From the NCBI GenBank assembly GCA_024500155.1, contig CM044862.1:42108001-42172000 (forward strand): 64,000 bases of DNA, written 5' to 3'. Below are positions 58,928 to 64,000 of the stretch, one piece after another. This stretch comes from Chenopodium formosanum (taxonomy: Eukaryota; Streptophyta; Magnoliopsida; Caryophyllales; Amaranthaceae). Each line of letters begins with the position of its first letter. Position 1 is the stretch's first letter. Made by a program: the position numbers and the translations under genes. A model generated the notes under the pieces. The model ran no database searches. It was not told the origin of the DNA and saw nothing but the letters and a program-made list of their open reading frames with translations.

Positions 58928-60308
58928 ACATATCTTTTTGAATCAAAGGAAAGTTAACACACTCAAACAAAGCTTTTTAAAGAAAATGAAAGTCAAACAC
59001 ATTCAAACAAAGTTTTTTGAATCAAATAAAAGTAAAAACACATTCAAACAAAAAAAATTTCATTAAATGGAAGTCAAACATATTCAAACAAAGCTTTTAG
59101 AATCAAATGAAAGATAAACACATTCGAAAAAACATTTAAGAATCTAATGAAAGTCAAATGCATTCAACGAAGCTAATTGAATCGAGTGAAAGTCAAACAC
59201 ATTCAAACAAAGATTTTTGAATCAAATAAAAGTAAAAACACATTCAAACAAAAAAAATTTTATTAAATGGAAGTCAAACATATTCAAACAAAGCTTTTAG
59301 AATCAAATGAAAGATAAACACATTCGAACAAACATTTAAGAATCTAATGAAAGTCAAATGCATTCAACGAAGCTAATTGAATCGAGTGAAAGTAAAACAC
59401 ATTCGAACAAAGCTTTTTTAATCAAATGAAACTTAAACACATTTAAACAATGCTTTTGAATCGAATGAAATTTTAAATCATTCAATGAAGTTAATTTAAT
59501 CATATGAAAGTCAAACACATTCAAACAAATCTTTTTGAATCAAAGGAAAGTCAAACACATTCAAACAAATCATTTTGAATCAAACAAAATTTAAACACAT
59601 TCAAACAAAGCATTTTTTAATCAAATGATATTAAAAAACATTCTAACAAAAATTGTTCAATCAAATGAAAGTCAAACTCATTCAAACAAAGCTTTTTGAA
59701 TGAAATGAAAGTAAAAAACATTCAACGAAGTTAATTGAATCATATGAAAGTCAAACACATTCAAACAAACCTTTTTGAATCAAAGGAAAGTGAAAAACAT
59801 TCAAACAAAGCTTTTAGAATAAAAAGAAAGTTAAACACATTCAAACAAGGCTTTTTGAATCAAATGAAATTTAAAAACATTCAAACAAAGCTTTTTAAAT
59901 CAAGTGAAAGTAAAAAGCATTCAACAAAGCTAATTAAATCATATGAAAGTCAAACACATTCAAACAAATATTTTTGAATCAAAGCAAAGTCAAACACATT
60001 CCAACAAAGCTTTTTGTATCAACTAAAAGTCAAACACATTCAAACAAAGATTTTTGAATAAAATGAAAGTCAAAAGTATTCAACGAAGCTAAATGAATCA
60101 TTTGAAAGTCAAACACATTCAAACAAATCTTTTTAAATCAAAGGAAAGTCAAACACATTCAAAAATGATTTTTAAATCAAAGGAAAGTTAAACACATTGA
60201 AACAATGCTTTTTAAATCGAATGAAAGTCAAAAGCATTCAACGAAGCTAATTGAATTATATGAAAGTCAAACACATTCAAAAAATCTTTTCGATTCAAAG
60301 GAAAGTCA
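58928..60308 (-). repeat. Satellite segment in inverted orientation
   Basis: About 1.4 kb of the same satellite, but reverse-complemented relative to all other blocks (GAAAGTCAAACACATTC reading). It contains a 200-bp tandem duplication, five monomers long, at 59021-59220 and 59221-59420. It ends at 60308 against the reverse complement of the spacer end. Confidence 0.95.
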
Positions 60309-60780
60309 AACATAATAATCATCACAATTATTAAAATAATCATAATTAAAATAATCATGTTCATGTTAAGCATAATGATAGCAAGATCTAGGCATGATAC
60401 TAAGAAGATTAATAACAAACCCTAGCATGTCACTAAACATTAAAAATCATAGCTTTAGCCCTAACATGATACCATTAGGAAAGACAATAAAAGGCGTCAT
60501 AGAAATCATAATATTCTTTACCCTAAACATGATACTAGGAATTTATTGTTGTCACCCTAAACATCAAATTAAGAAAAGCATCCTAACATGATACTAGGAA
60601 TTTATAATAACAACCTAGACATGATTTCTATATCATAATATCAATAAACTAATTAAAGCACTTACTTGGATGCCTTGTACCTCTTTCTAATAACAAAATA
60701 CACGCGTTAGTAACTTCAAGGAAAATATTAAACAACACTTAAATTAAATAATTGAAAGAGAAATTAGGGACCAAACCCTC
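60309..60780 (-). repeat. Inverted copy of the LTR spacer
   Basis: The reverse complement matches 56289-56758, including the CCTAGTATCATG phrases and TCCTTGAAGTTACTAACG. The reverse-strand order is promoter, spacer, then satellite, so this is the left half of the LTR whose right half is at 55769. Confidence 0.75.
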
Positions 60781-61000
60781 AGAAATTAAAACCTTTCACG
60801 TCTAGGGCTTGTGAATGCGGAATTTTGTATGAAGGTTGGTTTAGAAAAAAAAGAATGAATAAGCCTTAGAGAAGAGAATTAGAGAGTTGATGATTTTAGA
60901 TTGTAGATGATTGAAAACGGAGTTTTTAGGAGGCTATTTATAGAGAAAATCAACCAAAAAGATAGAAAAATAAACGAGAATTCTGAAGTGAAAAAACAAA
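60781..61000 (-). promoter_or_regulatory. LTR promoter region, minus orientation
   Basis: The minus strand has a TATA box CTATAAATAG (plus 60934-60943) followed by a CT-rich leader-like sequence running into the spacer. It has the look of the U3/R part of an LTR. No downstream coding frame on that strand is intact. Confidence 0.55.
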
Positions 61001-61089
61001 GTTAGCGCTAGACACTGACATTGGCGCCAGACGCTAACGCTAGTGCTAGGCTTAGCGCCAGGCGCTAATGTTGGCGTTAGGCGCTAATC
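61001..61089. repeat. GCGCTA/TAGCGCC palindromic cluster, first
   Basis: About eight copies of TAGCGC/GCGCTA/GGCGCC-type words in 89 bp, for example TTAGCGCCAGGCGCTAA, an imperfect palindrome. It lies 60-150 bp upstream of the minus-strand TATA box, so it may be a promoter-proximal element. Confidence 0.6.
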
Positions 61090-61955
61090 AATTTTTTTAC
61101 GCGTTTTCTAAACTCAGATAAAATTTAACCGTACAGGAGGATAAAATCGTATTTTCTTCAAAAACACTCTTTTATTCTGATTAAAATTCAAAAAAGTCAA
61201 CAAAAGTAAATTCAAACAATGCTAATTAAATTAGGAATGAAAAGAACCTTCTTGAAGAATCTAGAAGACTAAAATAATTCTTAATTTCATTAGGAAAGAT
61301 CATTAGGCCCTCCTCTAGATCATTGAGCCGCATATAAGGCTCAAACCAAGCCCAGTTTAGTAATTTGGCCATAACTTCCTCATTATTCATCGGAATTGGG
61401 CTTATAATATATTGTTGGAAAACTCTTTTCAAGCCACATCTAACTACACTATTATTGGATCCTTGATATGAACCAACAAAACTGGATTGGCTGTTTTCTT
61501 AAAATAGGTTTTCAAAAACAGAGAGAAAAGAAAAAAAATTTAAAAATATCCGCAACACTAAACTTTCCACACTTTCACTTCATTTGATTATGATTTGGCG
61601 TGAAAGGTACTCATCACCGGGTTTGGTTTTGGGGAGACACAAATGGATGTTTATAGAAGCCCCCACTTTGACTGAGTTTTCAGAAATGCAAGTTTCGAAA
61701 ACAAAAGTCAAAGTATCGATAGGGACGGAGAATGATTCAGAACGTTCTGCGATCCTAAACCATTCTTGTAACGCCGATACCTGCAAACCAGTGTTCGTTA
61801 AAACAGATAAGAGAGTTAAGAAACGTGTACCTTGCACCGTCGAGCACACATCTCTGATAGTAACCGATTTGTTGCTGCATTGTTGTATTTGCTGTTGTAT
61901 TTGTGACAACTTTCCACAATCTAGGGAACACCATCTTGCTGTTTTGATGTTCACT
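61090..61955. other. Unclassified LTR-like sequence
   Basis: AT-rich, without a recognisable domain. The 124-codon minus-strand frame at 61580-61954 (Gln- and Cys-rich in its N-terminal third) and the plus-strand frame opposite it have no family I recognise. The phrase GAAGCCCCCACTTTGACT (61657) is of a kind seen in LTRs of large gypsy elements. Confidence 0.4.
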
Positions 61956-62392
61956 CGTCTCTGAACAATAGAGCTTTTTGGATAAGTTCACGTGTCTCTG
62001 AACAATGGAGCTTTCTTGAGGATTGTTCACTCGTCTTTGAACAAAAGAGCTTTAATAGGATGCCCACGCGTCTCTGAGCAAAAGAGCTTCAAAGAAATGT
62101 CCACGCGTATCTGAACAAAAGAGCTTCGAAATACATGTCCACGCGTCTATGAAAAAAGGAGCTTGAAAGGATTGTCCACGCGTCTCTGAACTAAAGAGCT
62201 TGAAAGGATTGTCCACGCGTCTCTGAACAAAAGAGCTTTCGATGATATGTTCACGTGTCTCTGAACAAAAAAGCTTTTTGATATGTCCACGCGTTTCTAA
62301 ACAAAGAGCTCTGAATAATGTGCCCATGCGTATCTCAGCAAAAGAGCTTTATGATATGTCCATGCGTCTCTGAACAATAGAGCTTTTTATAC
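61956..62392 (+). repeat. Minisatellite of 36-39 bp, 12 units
   Basis: Twelve imperfect units starting CGTCTCTGAACAAAAGAGCT, each followed by a variable stretch and GTCCACG. Unit length varies from 36 to 39 bp. Frames across it (62052-62327) encode a repeating ALCSETRGH-like peptide and are artefacts. Confidence 0.9.
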
Positions 62393-62485
62393 TTTAATAA
62401 TTGTTGCGATAATATTCCGAAGAAAACTTCTGAAGACAAACGCTTGTCGATCTTTAAAGAACGCTTGAACTTTGCGTCCACTATG

Positions 62486-62607
62486 CCAGTACGTCGACGC
62501 TTTTGATGCTTGTGAACCATTATGTCGGTGCCTCTGTTGTTAATGAACCAGTACGTCGGTGTCTCTGCTGTTTCTGAACCAGTACATCGGTGTCTTGCGA
62601 TGAGCCA
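62486..62607 (+). repeat. Short tandem repeat, 31-bp unit, four copies
   Basis: Units start at 62486, 62517, 62548 and 62579, exactly 31 bp apart, beginning CCAGTACGTCGGTG with substitutions. The last unit is partial. Confidence 0.85.
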
Positions 62608-64000
62608 ATGTTTAGGCGCTTTAAGCTAAGTGAGACGATCTTTCGTCAGGTCGATCACTTATTGAGATTGTAATCAAGCCGACTACTTAATCATGTCAAA
62701 TTGCTTATAGGGGCTAACTGGCGTACCAAGGAACCCAAAATTGCTCAAAGAGGTTGAAATAACTGCTCTGAGTGGCTGAGCGTTCTGTCGCCGCTGCAAT
62801 GCCTCTGGCGCCGCGGTTTGGCTATGTCGCCAGACCTTGGGATCTAGCGCCAAGCGCTGAAATCTGTTGCCAGACGCTAGATGTTTTTGTCTGGTGCTGG
62901 AGTAGGGTCTTCCCTATTCTACTGCACCTGTATTTATCTTTGACTATAGGACTTTGCCAATTTCTTTAATTATTTTAGGGTTAACCTATGGTTTAATGTT
63001 GCTTAACTCATTGACTTGACACGACTCAAGGAATAAACTTGACTTGCTGTGATTGACTCGAGGTTGACTCTACTTGAAGTTAAATGACACGTGTGACTCA
63101 TGACTCGTGTGTGCATTGTATTGTGATCGTGTGACTCGAAAAATGAAAAAAAGTAAAAAATTTCTGTCGTTTTTTTGGTACTGACTTTCTCCCGAAAAAG
63201 AAAGACGCGAAAAAGAATCGAAATGAAGTTTTTTGAAGGTGCATAATGAATGAGCTTAGTCAAATGTTGTGCAAGGATTAATTAATCCTAAACTATCTCA
63301 ATTGTTGACTCCGTGATGAAAGTATTTGGGTAACTTAGGCACGGAGGCTAAGCATTTCGTACTTTGATGCAATGATGATTATGATTAATGAGTGATTTTG
63401 ACATGACAAGGCATGCTTCAGCGTTATGTAAAGATTTCATGACAAAGGGTTCCTAAGGAAAGTATATTTGGTCATGTATCTGTGCGGTGTGTGAAAGTGA
63501 CACTAAAGTAAGCCGCAAGAGTTAAGTGTGTGGAAAGATATTATTTTTAGAAGAGTCAAATAATGGTGACTCTTAGGCTGGTTAAGCTAATGGTATAAGG
63601 ATTAAGCCCCCAAGTCTAGCTCTAACTAAATTGGAATGAACATAGGGGATCCCTCGATATGATCATGTTGTGTGAATGTGAATGTGAATATGAGTGCATG
63701 TTTATTACGGTCGCACCTCGATGTGAGGTTGCCTACGTATCCGTTAGGAATCACGCTGAATGTAGTTCTAGTCGAACCTCGCACAAGTGTGTGTATACCT
63801 CATAAAGGTCTTTTTAAGGGTTGTAACGTGGTTAGGCTAAAGGTTGAAGAAGAAGGGGATAAAAGGCTCAAGACCCTAGATAAGCTCCTAAGGTGTGCAA
63901 CTTTGCTTTTAGAATATTTGTATTTTCATGCTTGAGGTTTAGCTCTCTTGGTTTTTATTTATTTATTTATTTTATTTTCATAAGTGTGGGCAATCCCGAT
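62608..64000. other. Unclassified LTR-like sequence to window end
   Basis: A second GCGCTA-type cluster lies at 62805-62880 (TAGCGCCAAGCGCT and GCCAGACGCTAG). At about 63725 is GAGGTTGCCTACGTATCC, a phrase found in LTRs of Ogre/Tat-like elements. The 87-codon frame at 63672-63935 has no recognisable domain. It is probably part of a large gypsy LTR that continues beyond the window. Confidence 0.45.

Noticed and set aside
61580..61964. 124-126 codon frames on both strands at 61580-61964 as a possible gene
   Set aside because: They are antisense to each other in LTR-like sequence, no family is recognisable, and one must be a shadow of the other. I left the region as unclassified.
1..64000. Telomeric repeat or rRNA/tRNA genes
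   Set aside because: I saw no TTTAGGG tandem run and no rRNA or tRNA-like stretch. The only tRNA signals are the two primer-binding-site motifs.

Overview
The window is repeat-only plant nuclear DNA. I found no intact host gene, tRNA, rRNA or CRISPR array. It points to a plant, most likely a dicot, because it carries L1-type LINEs with plant-style ORF1 (DUF4283 plus a CCHC knuckle), a Ty1/copia element, Ty3/gypsy pieces of Tat/Ogre character, a Mutator-like element, and a captured fragment of a plant alternative oxidase gene. The AT richness, deep nesting and decayed reading frames suggest constitutive heterochromatin. The species cannot be told from the sequence.

The backbone is a tandem satellite of about 40 bp per monomer. 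Most monomers contain the HindIII hexamer in AAAAAGCTTTG, followed by TTTGAATGTG and TGTTTGACTTTCATTTGA. It runs on the + strand at 2474-22876, 33401-34350, 42576-43548, 44742-45028 and about 50316-55768, and in inverted orientation at 58928-60308. The total is roughly 29 kb, or about 730 monomers. Higher-order structure is layered: 200-bp blocks, a 1.1-kb tandem duplication (19876-22067) and kilobase blocks of 3.1-3.9 kb (4525 to about 15210).

Insertions, left to right. LINE-A (1-2473) is 5'-truncated. A tiny LINE relic lies near 20.2 kb and was copied to 21.3 kb. LINE-D (22877-33387) is a short fragment split by a complete but dead copia element (22993-33323, minus orientation, 5-bp target duplication ACAAG). 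LINE-B (34351-42575) is near full length and is split by a 2573-bp gypsy solo LTR (35908-38480, 5-bp target duplication ACAGA). A 1193-bp Mutator-like element (43549-44741) carries an alternative-oxidase exon fragment, so it is a Pack-MULE. LINE-C (about 45029-50300) belongs to a second LINE family.

From 55769 to the end the window holds pieces of a Tat/Ogre-like gypsy element: a duplicated LTR/primer-site segment, an integrase fragment, an inverted LTR promoter half, and two minisatellites. The most informative point is that the satellite abuts the same site of this LTR sequence at two separate places (55769 in + orientation, 60308 in - orientation), while a third copy at 56758 lacks satellite. 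This suggests that the satellite arose in, or inserted into, that retrotransposon sequence.

Nothing here works as a gene set. The elements are related by nesting, which gives an order of events: satellite, then LINE-D and LINE-B, then copia and the solo LTR inside them.
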